DNA of 64,000 bases, from assembly GCA_041905785.1 (NCBI GenBank), contig JAYRKJ010000005.1:1-64000 (forward strand), given 5' to 3'. Positions 51,625-61,778 of this stretch are shown one piece after another. The notes beneath the pieces are model-generated. The model ran no database searches, was not told the DNA's origin, and saw only the letters and a list, made by a program, of their open reading frames with translations. The stretch is from Roseateles_B sp041905785 (GTDB lineage: Bacteria; Pseudomonadota; Gammaproteobacteria; Burkholderiales; Burkholderiaceae_C). The position numbers and the translations under genes are program-made. Numbering within the stretch: position 1 is the first letter of the stretch; the number at the start of each line of letters is the position of its first letter.

Positions 51625-52483
51625 GCATGCCCAGGAGCGTGGACAGCGTGATCAGTCCCGCCACGAAGGGCCCATTGCCGCCCATGCGCACCGCCAGCAC
51701 ATAGCTGCTGGAGGCCGTGGGCAGGGCGGCAAATGCCATCAGCATCGAGGCCTGCGCCGCGGGCAGCGCCAGGGCCCGTATCAGCCCCAGCGCGACCAGT
51801 GGCAGGGCGGCATGGCGGATGATGAGCAGGGCGCCGGCCAGTGCCGGCGCATCGCGCAGGGCGCCGAAGCGCAGGCCCGCTCCCACCGCCATCAAGCCCA
51901 GGGGCAGGGCTGCCACGCCGATCTTCTGCAGACTCACGGCAGCCGGCTCGGGCAGGCGCAGTCCGCTGAGGTTGGCGACGAGGCCCAGCACCGTGGCGAC
52001 GATGAGCGGGTTGCGGGTCAACTCCCGCAGATAGCCATGCCCTCCGTGCCGGGCCAGGGGCCAGACCGCGGCAACGTTCGCCAGCGGCACGCACAGCGCG
52101 ATCAGCAGGGCGATCCAGGCCACGCCTTGCGCGCCTTGCAGCCGCTCGGCCAGGGCCAGGGCCACGAAGGAATTGAATCGAAAAGCCACCTGGGCGCCCG
52201 AAGCGTGGTTCTGCGCATGCGTGCCAGGCCACAGGCGCAGGGCATAGGCCAGCAGCACGCCGCTGAGCAGCACCGCCACGCCCGAGCCCGCCAGCGCTAG
52301 GGTCTCGCCAGGGTTCAACTGGCTGCGGGAAATCGAGTTGAACAGCAGGACCGGGAACAGCAGGTAGTACACCAGCCGCTCCACGCTGCTCCAGACCGTA
52401 CGGTCCAGGGCGGTGTAGCGGCACAGCGCGAAGCCGGCGGTGATCAGCAGGAAGTCGGGCAGCAGGAGCAGCAGATCGGGCAT
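51578..52483 (-). CDS. AEC family transporter
   Basis: An inner-membrane protein of the auxin efflux carrier family, about 301 aa with ten hydrophobic helices. Members move organic acids such as malate or malonate; the substrate here is unknown. The family-like VYYLLFPVLLFNSISRS near residue 45 and the late ALPTASSSYVLAVRMGG stretch support the call. I start it at ATG 52483 (MPDLLLLLPDF) rather than 52507, as the eight extra residues are not hydrophobic. Its end overlaps queG by 47 bp. Confidence 0.9.
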   Translation of the reverse strand: MPDLLLLLPDFLLITAGFALCRYTALDRTVWSSVERLVYYLLFPVLLFNSISRSQLNPGETLALAGSGVAVLLSGVLLAYALRLWPGTHAQNHASGAQVAFRFNSFVALALAERLQGAQGVAWIALLIALCVPLANVAAVWPLARHGGHGYLRELTRNPLIVATVLGLVANLSGLRLPEPAAVSLQKIGVAALPLGLMAVGAGLRFGALRDAPALAGALLIIRHAALPLVALGLIRALALPAAQASMLMAFAALPTASSSYVLAVRMGGNGPFVAGLITLSTLLGMLSLPLWLLVQARFAT

Positions 52484-52799
52484 GGCCGAAGTGTGCCAGT
52501 GCAGCATTGTGGGGATCCCTGCACGGTGCGCCGGCTGGCGGGACGGTGCGCGGGGCGGGCCCCTGTCAGGCGGCTGTCCGGCAGTTGGAAAGCATTTGGC
52601 AGGAATTTGGCAGGCAGCAAGGTGCCGCAGGCATTTCCTTCGCCGGCTTTCGCGAAGAGGCGGCCGCTCGCCCCTGGCTCAAGAGCCAGCTCGACAGCGA
52701 CTGAACAGCAAGCGAACGGCAGGACGCCGGACCGGGCCAGGGTGCCGCGAGCTGGCATAGACTGGCGCATCCCTTCAGCCAGTACACGAGAGGAGCCTC
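52484..52799. other. Divergent AEC/Bug intergenic region
   Basis: 316 bp between the AEC transporter and the Bug protein genes. It holds a direct repeat, ATTTGGCAGG-like, around 52598-52616, and GAGAGGAG just before the Bug ATG. A 65-aa ORF at 52507-52704 has no recognisable features and lies on the same strand as the Bug gene; I do not call it. Confidence 0.5.
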
Positions 52800-53777
52800 A
52801 TGAGCCGTCGCACGTTTCTCAAGACCATTCCGCTGGCCACGGCCGTGCTCGCCATGCCGGGCCTGGTGCACGCCGAGGCCTATCCGACCAAGCCGGTGAA
52901 GCTGGTCGTTCCCTTCGCGCCCGGCGGCACGACGGATATCGTGGCCCGCGTGGTCGCCGAGAAGATCAACGGTCCATTGGGCCAGACCATGGTGGTGGAG
53001 AACAAGGCCGGCGGCGGCGGCAAGATCGGCGCCAATGAAACGGCCAAGGCCGTGCCGGACGGCTATTCGCTGGGCATGGCGACGGTATCGACGACCGCGG
53101 CCAATCCCGCCATCGACCCCAAGATCCCCTACAACCCGCTGACCGACTTCACGCCCATCATCAACGTGGCGGCAACGCCGAACGTGATCGCCGTGCATCC
53201 CAGCTTCCCGGCCCGCGACTACAAGGGCTTCGTCGCCGAGCTCAAGAAGAACCCCGGCAAGTACAGCTATGCCACCTCGGGGACCGGCGGCATCGGCCAT
53301 CTGCAGATGGAGCTGTACAAGTCGCTGGCCGGGGTGTTCGTGCTGCACATCCCCTACCGCGGGGCCGGGCCGGCGCTCAATGACACGGTGGCGGGTCAGG
53401 TGCCCATGATCTTCGACAACCTGCCCTCGGCGCTGCCCTTCATCAAGGACGGGCGGCTGATTCCCATCGTCGTTGCAGCACCCCAGCGCCTGCCCCAGCT
53501 GCCGCAGGTGCCCACCTTCAAGGAAGTCGGTCTGGAGCCGGTGAACCGCATGGCCTATTACGGCATCTACGGCCCCAAGGGCCTGCCCAAGGAAGTGGTG
53601 GACAAGGTCAGCACCGCGGTCAAGAAGACGCTGGAGATGCCCGAGGTCCGCAAGCGCATCGAGGAAACCGGCTCGATGATCGTGGCCAACACGCCCGAGC
53701 AGTTTGCCGCGCAGATCAAGGCCGAATACGAGGTCTACAAGAAGGTGGTCGAGACGCAGAAGCTGAAGCTGGACTGA
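52800..53777 (+). CDS. Bug-family tripartite tricarboxylate transporter substrate-binding protein
   Basis: A 325-aa periplasmic binding protein of the Bug (Bordetella uptake gene) family, greatly expanded in Burkholderiales. The N-terminus SRRTFLKTIPLATAVLAM is a twin-arginine signal, cleaved near VHA-EA. The start of the mature protein, YPTKPVKLVVPFAPGGTTD, is the family signature, and the two-domain fold follows. Typical ligands are carboxylates. No TctA or TctB membrane genes are nearby, so it is an orphan receptor. xerD starts 10 bp downstream. Confidence 0.93.
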   Translation: MSRRTFLKTIPLATAVLAMPGLVHAEAYPTKPVKLVVPFAPGGTTDIVARVVAEKINGPLGQTMVVENKAGGGGKIGANETAKAVPDGYSLGMATVSTTAANPAIDPKIPYNPLTDFTPIINVAATPNVIAVHPSFPARDYKGFVAELKKNPGKYSYATSGTGGIGHLQMELYKSLAGVFVLHIPYRGAGPALNDTVAGQVPMIFDNLPSALPFIKDGRLIPIVVAAPQRLPQLPQVPTFKEVGLEPVNRMAYYGIYGPKGLPKEVVDKVSTAVKKTLEMPEVRKRIEETGSMIVANTPEQFAAQIKAEYEVYKKVVETQKLKLD

Positions 53778-53787
53778 GCCCTCGCTC

Positions 53788-54729
53788 GTGCCCTCTCCCC
53801 GCAAGACGCCTGCCGCAGCGCCGCACAACCCGGCGCGGCAGGCCAGCGAGCTGGCTCTCGGGCTTTTCGTGGAGGCGCTGTGGCTGGAGGACGGTTTGTC
53901 CCCGGCCACCCGCCAGGCCTATGGCCGCGATCTGGCCCTGCTGGCCGACTGGCTGGCTGCCGAGCAGGGTCGTTGCCTGGACGAAGCCAGCCAGCCGGAC
54001 CTTCAGGCCTACATCAGCGCACGGCATGAAGGCAGCAAGCCCAGCAGCGCCAACCGGCGCCTGAGCGTGTTCAAGCGCTACTACCGCTGGGCGCTGCGCG
54101 AAGCTCGGCTGAGGCAAGACCCGACCCTGCAACTGCTGCCCTCGCACCGACTGCAGCGCAGCATCAAGACCCTGAGTCAGACCCAGGTGGAAGCGCTGCT
54201 GCAGGCGCCGGACGTGGACGACGCCCTGGGCCTGCGCGACCGCGCCATGCTGGAGCTGATGTACGCCAGCGGGCTGCGCGTCAGTGAGCTGGTGGAGTTG
54301 AAGACCCTGCACGTGGGCCTCAAGGAGGCGGCGATGCGGGTGATGGGCAAGGGCAGCAAGGAACGCCTGCTGCCCTTCGGCGAGGAGGCGCGTGACTGGC
54401 TGCTGCGCTACCTGCGCGAGGCCCGACCCCAACTGGCAGCCGGCAAACAGCCCGAGGCGCTGTTCCTCAACCGCTACGGCGAGGCCCTGAGCCGGCAGAT
54501 GTTCTGGAAGCTGGTGAAGAAGTACGCGCTGCAGGCGGGCATCCGCCAGAGCATCTCGCCGCACACGCTGCGCCATGCCTTTGCCACCCACCTGCTGAAC
54601 CACGGCGCCGACCTGCGCGCCGTGCAACTGCTGTTGGGGCATGCCGACCTCTCCACCACCCAGATCTACACGCACGTGGCCCGCGAGCGTCTCAAGGCCC
54701 TGCATGCCCAGCATCACCCGCGCGGCTGA
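53788..54729 (+). CDS. xerD: Site-specific tyrosine recombinase XerD
   Basis: Resolves chromosome dimers at dif with XerC. The 313-aa product has an N-terminal SAM-like DNA-binding domain (about 25-110) and the catalytic set: Arg in ASGLRVSEL, HTLRHAFATHLL (H-x-x-R), the late His in LLGHADLST and Tyr in IYTHV. The length fits XerD and there is no phage context. The start is GTG at 53788, 10 bp after the Bug gene. XerC is the alternative but the sequence looks closer to XerD. Confidence 0.92.
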   Translation: MPSPRKTPAAAPHNPARQASELALGLFVEALWLEDGLSPATRQAYGRDLALLADWLAAEQGRCLDEASQPDLQAYISARHEGSKPSSANRRLSVFKRYYRWALREARLRQDPTLQLLPSHRLQRSIKTLSQTQVEALLQAPDVDDALGLRDRAMLELMYASGLRVSELVELKTLHVGLKEAAMRVMGKGSKERLLPFGEEARDWLLRYLREARPQLAAGKQPEALFLNRYGEALSRQMFWKLVKKYALQAGIRQSISPHTLRHAFATHLLNHGADLRAVQLLLGHADLSTTQIYTHVARERLKALHAQHHPRG

Positions 54730-54759
54730 GCGTGCTTGAGAGCGGTTGGGGTCAGGTCT

Positions 54760-55230
54760 TCACCGCACGGGCAGCGGGGAGGGCGGCTTGATCTCTTCCA
54801 GGCAGATCATGGAGCGCACGTCGGCCACGCCGGGCAGCTGCATCAGCTTGTCGGTCAGGAATTGGGAGAGTGCCTTCAGGTCCGTGGCCACCACCTTGAG
54901 CAGGTAGTCGCAGTCGCCCGAGACCGTGTGGCATTCCAGAATCTCGGGAAAGGCCTTGAGCAGGGCCTCGATGTCCCGGACCCGCACGAAGGCCTGCGCC
55001 TCGATATTGAGGCTCACGAAGGCCGTCACGCCCAGGCCCAGGGCCTGAGGAGCCGCCTCGGCCCGATAGCCGCGCAGCACGCCGCGCTCTTCCAGCGCCC
55101 GGACCCGGCGAAAGCACTGCGGCGCCGAAAGCTGCACCCGCGCGGCCAGATCCACGTTGGCGATGCGCCCTTCGCGCTGCAGGATTTCAACGATGCGGCG
55201 GTCCAGGGTGTCTAGCGGGGCTTGGGACAT
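54760..55230 (-). CDS. Lrp/AsnC family transcriptional regulator
   Basis: A 156-aa regulator with an N-terminal HTH (LDRRIVEILQREGRIANVDL, then LSAPQCFRRVRALEERGVL) and a C-terminal RAM ligand domain (DYLLKVVATDLKALSQFL). Members sense amino acids and act locally or globally; the target is unknown. Its stop codon lies inside the sequence AAGACCTGACCCC, which recurs in edd on the other strand. It converges with xerD. Confidence 0.93.
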   Translation of the reverse strand: MSQAPLDTLDRRIVEILQREGRIANVDLAARVQLSAPQCFRRVRALEERGVLRGYRAEAAPQALGLGVTAFVSLNIEAQAFVRVRDIEALLKAFPEILECHTVSGDCDYLLKVVATDLKALSQFLTDKLMQLPGVADVRSMICLEEIKPPSPLPVR

Positions 55231-55352
55231 GGCGGATGCATGGGCATTGGGGGTGGGTGCGCCGCATGATCGCAGCCCGCTTCGCGTGAGAATGGCACGC
55301 GAGCTAGTGGTTAACCCGGATCGCGCGAGCGAATCTCGCCGACAATCACGGG

Positions 55353-55955
55353 ATGGACCACAGCTTTCTCTCCGCCCTGATCCTGCTCCTGCTGGTGCTG
55401 GACCCGCTGGGCAGTCTTCCCATCTTCATTCCCATCATGCGTGCCGTGCCCAAGGAGCGGCGCGTCAAGATGGCCCTGCGCGAGGTCAGCATTGCCTTCC
55501 TGGTGCTGCTGGCCTTCATGTTCCTGGGCGACGGTTTTCTGCGTGTGATGCACCTGTCCGAGCGCTCGCTGGAGGTGGCCGGCGGCGTGATCCTGCTGAT
55601 CATCGCCATGCGCATGATCTTCGGCAGCTCGGGTGAATCGGCCTATGGCGTGGAGCCGGGGCGCGAGCCGCTGATTTTTCCGCTGGCCGTGCCCCTGCTG
55701 GCCGGCCCGTCGGCGATGGCGACGGTGCTGCTGCTGGCCTCGCGCCAGCCGGACCGCATCATGGAATGGGTGGGCGCCCTGACCGCCGCCATGTTGATCT
55801 CCGGCCTGACCCTGGTCCTGGCCGACCGCATCCGCAAGCTGCTGGGCGACTCGGTGGTCTCGGCCATCGAGAAGCTGATGGGCTTGGTGTTGACGGCGAT
55901 TGCCGTCGAGATGGTGCTGGCAGGCCTGAAGCGCTATTTCATCGGCGGGCTGTGA
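55353..55955 (+). CDS. MarC family inner-membrane protein
   Basis: A 200-aa protein with six hydrophobic helices of the MarC family (UPF0056), of unknown transport role; the old link with multidrug resistance is not established. Family marks are LVLDPLGSLPIFIPIM at the start, MFLGDGFLRVM and the FPLAVPLLAGPSAMATVLLL stretch. It is divergent from the Lrp gene with 122 bp between starts, so Lrp could regulate it. Confidence 0.92.
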   Translation: MDHSFLSALILLLLVLDPLGSLPIFIPIMRAVPKERRVKMALREVSIAFLVLLAFMFLGDGFLRVMHLSERSLEVAGGVILLIIAMRMIFGSSGESAYGVEPGREPLIFPLAVPLLAGPSAMATVLLLASRQPDRIMEWVGALTAAMLISGLTLVLADRIRKLLGDSVVSAIEKLMGLVLTAIAVEMVLAGLKRYFIGGL

Positions 55956-56007
55956 GGCCGGGCAGGTAAGGCGGCGACGCCTCGGCTATCGGCAAGCTGC
56001 CGGGCTG

Positions 56008-56409
56008 TCAACGCGACGCGGCCGGTGCTGCCGCTTCTGCGTGCGGCAGACCCTCGCAGCCGAGCTGCTCGCAGGAAAACCATGCGCAGTCGTCGAACCT
56101 GCAGGGCGAGTCCATGCTGTCCTTGATGAAGCGGCAGTTCACGAACCTGCATTTCACGAAGAGGCAGGCGGCAAAGGCCGCACCGCGGAACACGCAATTG
56201 CGGAACTCCACCTCGATGAAGCGGGTGCCGTTGAACAGGCCCCAGTACCAGGCGCAGTTGCTGAGGATGCAGGCGTCCAGCAGGCCCTCGAACGCCTGAC
56301 CTTCCAGATCCAGATCGGCAAAGGTGCAGTACCGGTAGATGTCGTCCTGCCAGTGTTTCGGCAGCGTCGTCTTGCCAGGGAAGTCCGTGCTTTCGTGAAG
56401 GGCGGCCAT
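56008..56409 (-). CDS. Pentapeptide-repeat-like small protein
   Basis: A 133-aa protein whose middle part (about 55-110) shows the spaced F/C pattern of a right-handed quadrilateral beta-helix: FIEVEFRNCVFRGAAFAACL then FVKCRFVNCRFIKDS. It is Cys-rich, with twelve Cys. Pentapeptide-repeat proteins can mimic DNA, but the function here is unknown. The ATG at 56409 (MAALHESTDF) is the best start; no good ribosome site is seen. The TRAP operon terminator lies 28 bp upstream, so it must have its own promoter. Confidence 0.75.
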   Translation of the reverse strand: MAALHESTDFPGKTTLPKHWQDDIYRYCTFADLDLEGQAFEGLLDACILSNCAWYWGLFNGTRFIEVEFRNCVFRGAAFAACLFVKCRFVNCRFIKDSMDSPCRFDDCAWFSCEQLGCEGLPHAEAAAPAASR

Positions 56410-56436
56410 GGCGGCACTATACAGAGGCAGGCCATG

Positions 56437-56469
56437 AAAAAAGCCGGCTGACCTTGCTGTCAGCCGGCT
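56437..56469 (-). terminator. Terminator after the TRAP permease operon
   Basis: On the minus strand, GCCGGCTGAC and GTCAGCCGGC form a perfect 10-bp stem with a 6-nt loop, followed by six T. It lies 21 bp past the large permease stop. Confidence 0.93.
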
Positions 56470-56489
56470 CTGCCTTGCCAGGGGCAATG

Positions 56490-58072
<1,583 letters not shown>

Positions 58073-58076
<4 letters not shown>

Positions 58077-58681
58077 TGCAGGGGCCTCTCGTAGTGCGTG
58101 TCCATGTTGTAGCGGTGGCCCAGCCAGCCGATGCGCTTGATGATTTCGGCCAGTCCCTGCAGCCAGAGCATGCCAAAGCCCAGGGGCAGCATCAGCACGG
58201 CGGGCCAGCGGATCAATCCCCCGGCGTTGCTGGACACCTCACCGCTGACCAGCAGCTTGTACGTGTAGCCGACGAAGCCCAGGCTGGCGATGCTGTCCTC
58301 GGGCCGCATGCCTGTGGTCAGTTTGCCCAGGAAGAGGTCCCAGGAGAGCCAGGCCATGTAGCCGATCACGGGCAGCAGGAAGACGACGAGGCCGAAGAGG
58401 TCGACCAGCACCTTGCCCTTGCCGCTCAGACGGCTGTAGACCAGGTCCACGCGCACGTGCTCGTTGATGCGCAGCACCTGTGCGGCGCCCAGCATCACGC
58501 AGGTGGCGAACAGGTACCACTGGATTTCGAGAAAGGCGTTCGAGCTGAAGTCGAAGGCATAGCGGACGACGGCATTCGCCGCGCTGATGAGGCACGACAG
58601 CAGCACGGCCCATTCGGCAAGAAAACCGAATCGGTCGTTGAGTCTGTCGATGGCCTCCGCAAAGGCAATCAAGGCGTTCAT
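58073..58681 (-). CDS. dctQ: TRAP transporter small permease (DctQ)
   Basis: The 202-aa four-helix small subunit of the TRAP transporter, longer than the 160-aa C4-dicarboxylate type, as in the mannitol/chloroaromatic group. Family marks are the FLEIQWYLFATCVMLGAAQV stretch and HVRVDLVYSRLSGKGK. Start ATG 58681 (MNALIAFAEAIDRL) is preferred over 58699. It overlaps dctM by 4 nt; together they form a stable membrane complex needing an external binding protein. Confidence 0.92.
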
Positions 58682-58790
58682 GGGACAGTTCCTGGGCAAA
58701 GGGCGAGGGCGGTGGGCCCTGCCAGCTTGCCCCGGACTGTATCGACTGGCCGCTGAACGCTGCCTGAATTCGGGTGCGGATGAGGGAAAG

Positions 58791-58811
58791 CCCCGAGCAC
58801 GGTGCCCGGGG
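58791..58811 (-). terminator. Weak hairpin after the TIGR01244-type phosphatase gene
   Basis: CCCCGAGCAC and GTGCCCGGGG pair with one mismatch. The minus-strand sequence continues CTTTCCC, so the T-tract is weak. It lies 9 bp after the phosphatase stop. Confidence 0.45.
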
Positions 58812-58819
58812 TCGCGCGA

Positions 58820-59161
58820 TCAGCCCTGGGTGGCTGCGACGAAGAGCTTGGTGCAGCGCGCGCCGGAGCGGCAGAAGGCCAGGATGGGCCGGGGCAGGGT
58901 ACCCAGCAGATCCTTGAAGGCGGCGATCTCTTCGGGCGACTGGTAGCCGCCCGCCACGGGCAGGTGCACGTACTGCAGGCCTGCGGCGGCGGCCGCCGCC
59001 GCCATGCTGGCGCTGCTGGGCTGGTCCGGGCCGCCCTCGCCGTCGGGGCGGTTGTTGATCACGCTGCGGAAGCCGGCGGCTGCGACCTCGGCCATGGCTG
59101 CCGGCTCCAGCTGCGGGGCGACGGCAAAGTCGGGCGTCAGGGGGTTGAGAGGCAGGGTCAT
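58820..59161 (-). CDS. TIGR01244-type small phosphatase (DUF442)
   Basis: A 113-aa protein of the TIGR01244/DUF442 group, the tyrosine-phosphatase-like domain also fused to Blh hydrolases. The P-loop CRSGARC fits C-x5-R. INNRPDGEGGPDQPSS near residue 35 is a second family mark. The substrate is unknown; links with sulfide or phosphate-ester stress exist for related proteins. ATG 59161 (MTLPLNPLT) is preferred over 59185. Confidence 0.85.
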   Translation of the reverse strand: MTLPLNPLTPDFAVAPQLEPAAMAEVAAAGFRSVINNRPDGEGGPDQPSSASMAAAAAAAGLQYVHLPVAGGYQSPEEIAAFKDLLGTLPRPILAFCRSGARCTKLFVAATQG

Positions 59162-59202
59162 GGGACGGGGCTCCGTGCAGTGCAATTGAGGATGCTAGCG
59201 GA

Positions 59203-59649
59203 TCAGGAGGCCAGGGCCTTCTTGACCGCGGCGGACACCAGGCCCATGTCGGCCTTGCCGGCCAGTTGGGTCTTGACCGCGCCCATCACCTTGCCCATGT
59301 CGCCGGGACCCTTGGCGCCCAGCTCGGTCACGATGGCGGCCACGGCGGCCTGGATTTCCGCCTCGCTCAGTCGGGCCGGCAAATAGGCCTCCAGCACCAG
59401 GACTTCGGCGCTTTCCTTGTCTGCCAGGTCCTGGCGGCCCGCGGCGCTGAATTGGGCGATGGCGTCCTTGCGCTGTTTGATGAGCTTGTCGACGATGCCG
59501 ACCAGCATCACATCATCCACCTCCACACGCTCGTCGACTTCCTTCTGCTTGACGGCCGCCAGCAGCATGCGGATGGTCGAGAGCTTGTCGGCTTCCTTGG
59601 CACGCATGGCGGCCTTCATGTCTTCGGTGATGCGTTCTTTGAGCGTCAT
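59203..59649 (-). CDS. GatB/YqeY domain protein
   Basis: A 148-aa all-helical protein of the YqeY family, related to the tRNA-binding tail of GatB; function uncertain. Family marks are MTLKERITEDMKAAMRAK at the start, TIRMLLAAVKQKEVD, and the KGPGDMGKVMGAVK motif. It lies downstream of rpsU, the conserved rpsU-yqeY order, but a terminator separates them. dnaG, often next, is absent here. Confidence 0.93.
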   Translation of the reverse strand: MTLKERITEDMKAAMRAKEADKLSTIRMLLAAVKQKEVDERVEVDDVMLVGIVDKLIKQRKDAIAQFSAAGRQDLADKESAEVLVLEAYLPARLSEAEIQAAVAAIVTELGAKGPGDMGKVMGAVKTQLAGKADMGLVSAAVKKALAS

Positions 59650-59682
59650 GATGAGCAAGCGGTAAGAGGTGGAGTAAAAATG

Positions 59683-59715
59683 AAAAAGCCCGCGACAGCG
59701 TCCTGCGCGGGCTTT
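59683..59715 (-). terminator. Terminator after rpsU
   Basis: On the minus strand, AAAGCCCGCG and CGCGGGCTTT form a 10-bp stem with an 11-nt loop, followed by TTTCATTTTT. It separates rpsU from yqeY. Confidence 0.9.
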
Positions 59716-59784
59716 GTTGAGGAGGCGGGCCCCCTCAGCAGCGTATGGACGCCTGACGGCGCCAGAAAACGATCGGTTCTGCGA

Positions 59785-59997
59785 TCAGTACAGCTTCTTG
59801 GGCAGCTGCATGCTGCGCACGCGCTTGTAGTGGCGCTTGACGGCCGCGGCCTTCTTGCGCTTGCGCTCAGCGGTGGGCTTTTCGTAGAACTCACGAGCAC
59901 GCAGCTCGGTGAGCAGGCCCAGCTTTTCAATGGTGCGCTTGAAGCGGCGCAGGGCCACGTCGAACGGCTCGTTTTCTTTGACGCGAATGGTGGTCAT
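59785..59997 (-). CDS. rpsU: 30S ribosomal protein S21
   Basis: A 70-aa very basic ribosomal protein of the small-subunit platform, needed for efficient initiation with native mRNAs. [20 protein letters not shown] at the start, the [17 protein letters not shown] middle and the Arg/Lys-rich ending match the family. A good ribosome site (GAAGGA) lies 10-12 nt upstream, and a promoter is seen about 140 bp upstream. Confidence 0.98.
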
Positions 59998-60070
59998 GAA
60001 GCAATGGTTCCTTCAATGTGCGCTCGGTGTTCGCCGAAAGTTCCTCAACCAGGATTGGCCGAAAAGCTCT

Positions 60071-60097
60071 GAAGCGGAAGTATCCGGAGTCCGCTTC
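60071..60097 (-). promoter_or_regulatory. Hairpin in the rpsU leader
   Basis: GAAGCGGA (60071-60078) pairs with TCCGCTTC (60090-60097) with an 11-nt loop. It lies mid-way in the 130-nt leader predicted from the promoter at 60135-60164. No T-tract follows. A role in feedback by S21 is possible but speculative. Confidence 0.4.
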
Positions 60098-60134
60098 CGA
60101 ATCGACGCGCAAGTTTTTGCCAGCAAAGACAGGG

Positions 60135-60164
60135 ATTATAGCCACAGATTTGTCAAATCGCCAA
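60135..60164 (-). promoter_or_regulatory. Promoter of rpsU
   Basis: On the minus strand, TTGGCG, an 18-bp spacer and a perfect TATAAT form a strong sigma-70-type promoter. The expected start near 60128 gives a leader of about 130 nt before the rpsU ATG. Confidence 0.7.
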
Positions 60165-60183
60165 GATGCGGCCCGGAGGAGTT

Positions 60184-61476
60184 TCAGGTGGTGGTTTCGA
60201 CATCGCTTGGACCTGCGGTTTTGCTGGCATCGCGGCCCGCCTGTTGCGCCTGCTGGCGCGCCAGCAGGCCCTGTGCGCAGGCGTGCGCGCTGGCCCAGGC
60301 CCACTGGAAGTTGTAGCCACCCAGCCAGCCGGTCACGTCGACCACCTCGCCGATGAAGAAAAGGCCGGGCTGACGGCGGCTTTCCAAGGTCTGAGAGCTC
60401 AGCTCACGCGTGCTGACGCCGCCGCGCATCACCTCGGCCTTTTTCCAGCCTTCGTCGCCGGCCGGCGTGAGCTGCCACTGCTTGAGGCTGCGGGCCAGGG
60501 TCTCGAGGTCCTTGTCCTTGCATTCGGGCAGAGGGCGGCTGCTGTCGAGCTTTTGCTGGGCGAGCCAGGTCTGGGCCAGGCGCTGCGGCATCCATTCGCC
60601 CAGCGCATTGCCCAGCTGCTTGCGGCTGTGCCCTTTGGCCTCGCGCAGGGCCGCGGCCAGATCCAAGCCGGGCAGCAGGTCGATCTCGATGGCCTGCCCC
60701 GGCTGCCAGTAGCTGGAAATCTGCAGAATGGCCGGCCCGCTCAGCCCGCGGTGGGTGAACAGCAGGTCTTCCAGGAACTGCGTTCGCCGCTTGCCCTGGC
60801 CCGTGCTGACTACCACCTCGAGGGACAGGCCGGCCAGCTCGGCAAACGGCGCCCAGCTCTCGGCGGAGAAAGTCAGCGGCACCAGCGCCGGCCTGGGGGC
60901 GACGAGCTCATGGCCGAATTGCTGGGCCAGCCGCAGGCCGAAGTCGCTGGCGCCGATCTTGGGCACCGGCAGGCCTCCGCAGGCCACGACCACGGATGGT
61001 GCACAGACCAGGCCGCGGCTGGTCTCCAGTTCGAAGCCCTGAGCCTTGGCGTGGACGGCCGCGACCGTGCAGGGCTGCCAGCGCTGCACGCCGACGGCCT
61101 GGCACTCGTCCAGCAGCATCTGGATGATGCGCTCACTGCCTTCGTCACAGAACAATTGGCCGCGGTGCTTCTCATGGAATCCGATGCCGTGCTTGCGCAG
61201 CAGGGCGATGAAGTCCTGCGGCGTGTAGCGTGCCAGCGCTGACCGGCAGAAATTGGGGTTTTCGGACAGGTAGTTGGCGGGCCCGGCTTCGCGGTTGGTG
61301 AAGTTGCAGCGGCCCCCGCCTGAAATGCGGATTTTTTCCGCCAGGCGGGGTGCGTGGTCGATCAGCAGGGAACGCAGCCCGAGCTGGCCGGCCTGGGCCG
61401 CGCAGAAGAGGCCGGCGGCACCGGCGCCGATGATGATGAGGTCGAAGTCGGGCGAACAGGGCATGAAGGCGCACAA
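60184..61476 (-). CDS. NAD(P)/FAD-dependent oxidoreductase, BaiN/HI0933 family
   Basis: A 430-aa flavoprotein of the HI0933/YhiN family, of uncertain substrate. The FAD-binding beta-alpha-beta is DLIIIGAGAAGLFCA, followed by EKIRISGGGRCNFTN, a family mark, and the C-terminal FFIGEVVDVTGWLGGYNFQW. Some members reduce bile acids, but the role in this organism is unknown. ATG 61476 or ATG 61464 (MPCSPDFD) could be the start; it is divergent from the degenerate GGDEF gene. Confidence 0.9.
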   Translation of the reverse strand: MCAFMPCSPDFDLIIIGAGAAGLFCAAQAGQLGLRSLLIDHAPRLAEKIRISGGGRCNFTNREAGPANYLSENPNFCRSALARYTPQDFIALLRKHGIGFHEKHRGQLFCDEGSERIIQMLLDECQAVGVQRWQPCTVAAVHAKAQGFELETSRGLVCAPSVVVACGGLPVPKIGASDFGLRLAQQFGHELVAPRPALVPLTFSAESWAPFAELAGLSLEVVVSTGQGKRRTQFLEDLLFTHRGLSGPAILQISSYWQPGQAIEIDLLPGLDLAAALREAKGHSRKQLGNALGEWMPQRLAQTWLAQQKLDSSRPLPECKDKDLETLARSLKQWQLTPAGDEGWKKAEVMRGGVSTRELSSQTLESRRQPGLFFIGEVVDVTGWLGGYNFQWAWASAHACAQGLLARQQAQQAGRDASKTAGPSDVETTT

Positions 61477-61778
61477 AAACCGGGGGAGGGGCTGCGGATT
61501 GTCGCCTCATGCCACCGATAACCCGCCAAGGGGAGCGGCGGCAAGGCATGCGCGGGCGGCGTCCCCCCGGTGCTATGACGAGGAGGATGACCCAAATAGG
61601 GGGCAGGCGTCGCCGCCAAGCAGCACGGATTTGGCTACCATGCGCGGCGGAGCACTCCGCTGGCCCGCAGCGGGCATCCTGGCAGGGGATAGGCCGGGGC
61701 GCCGCAGTCGGACCTTGCCGGAGCGGCCGCGGGCCGGCGCGCGGGAGCATCAGAAAGAAGCGAAAAGGCTTTCAAGGC
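61477..61778. other. Divergent flavoprotein/GGDEF intergenic region
   Basis: 302 bp between divergent starts. I see no RNA gene, terminator or convincing -35/-10 pair. AAAGGC at 61768-61773 lies close before the GGDEF ATG. The open frames here are short and without conserved features. Confidence 0.5.

Noticed and set aside
52596..52620. Sigma-54 promoter before the Bug gene (TGGCAGGAATTTGGCA)
   Set aside because: The -12 element is TTGGC rather than TTGC with the wrong spacing, and it lies 180 bp from the gene.
53788..54729. Phage or island integrase
   Set aside because: Length, motifs and lack of att-like repeats or phage genes fit the housekeeping recombinase XerD.
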